In this document: piece after piece, positions 63,857-64,000 of the stretch | Numbering within the stretch: the first letter of the stretch is position 1 | Layout: every line of letters starts with the position of its first letter | Assembly: GCA_013398295.1 (NCBI GenBank) | Contig: VZSF01008218.1 | Coordinates: 114,285 to 178,284, forward strand | Reading direction: 5' to 3' | From: Chionis minor | Lineage: Eukaryota > Chordata > Aves > Charadriiformes > Chionididae | Length of the DNA: 64,000 nucleotides | Program-made: the position numbers and the translations under genes | The notes under the pieces: model-generated | What the model was told of the DNA's origin: nothing | Databases searched by the model: none | The model's input: the letters and a program-made list of their open reading frames with translations, nothing else

Positions 63857-63876
63857 CTTGCTGCCCTCTAGTGCTG
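63857..63876 (-). promoter_or_regulatory. CTCF-like binding site
   Basis: The minus strand reads GCACTAGAGGGCAGC over the core (plus CTGCCCTCTAGTGC at 63861-63874). This matches the CTCF core consensus CCASYAGRKGGCRS at every position except the first C, which is G. Orientation is minus. It lies about 200 bases right of the YY1-like motif, which fits a chromatin-boundary arrangement. A motif match alone does not prove binding. Confidence 0.5.
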
Positions 63877-64000
63877 ATGCGCTCGGGTTGAAGCTGCCTG
63901 ACGGGAGGGAAGCTGGGGAGATGGGTCTGGTTTGGCAGCGAGTGGCTTTTTGCTGGTTACTGAGATTGCTGGGCCAGTTGGGGGTATTTGGTCATTAACA

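Noticed and set aside
1..64000. Search for CRISPR arrays, operons, phage or bacterial mobile elements
   Set aside because: No regularly spaced repeats, ribosome-binding-site-led gene strings or bacterial gene families are present. The sequence is vertebrate in character.

Overview
This window reads as nuclear DNA from a bird. The main evidence is one clear CR1 (chicken repeat 1) LINE 3' fragment at about 9536-10080. Its coding remnant reads as the C-terminal part of a CR1 reverse transcriptase and its 3' end has the typical avian CR1 form. The rest fits: AT-rich unique DNA, very few interspersed repeats for 64 kb, homopolymer and microsatellite tracts, and no operon-like coding layout. The species cannot be told from this sequence.

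I found no protein-coding gene I can name, no RNA gene, no CRISPR array and no prokaryotic system. The open reading frames present are mostly 60-140 codons, overlap on both strands and lack recognisable domains. Several are produced by simple repeats or by the CR1 copy. The window is best described as a gene-poor intergenic or long-intron region.

Layout: 1-9535 is AT-rich unique sequence with an ATT microsatellite and a polypyrimidine tract. 9536-10080 is the CR1 fragment, which lacks an internal block. 10081-17778 is unique sequence, interrupted at 12650-12992 by an exact 116-bp duplication with an N at each end, almost certainly an assembly error. A T44 tract lies at 17779-17822. 17823-46331 is more unique sequence, with an N gap inside poly-A at 38526-38580. 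A G13-N join lies at 46332-46345. 48060-48960 and 51780-51960 are GC/CpG-richer islets. From about 54.4 kb to the right end the texture changes: few simple repeats, many homeodomain-type TAAT/ATTA cores, several palindromes, and at the far right a CpG-rich patch with a YY1-like motif and a good CTCF-core match. I read 54.4-63.9 kb as a candidate cluster of conserved regulatory elements. Conservation itself cannot be seen from one sequence, so this is inference.

No previously undescribed genetic system is supported. The most useful observations are the assembly artefact at 12.65-12.99 kb, the right-end CTCF/YY1 patch, the palindrome-bearing element near 62 kb, and the paired-homeodomain site near 54.8 kb.
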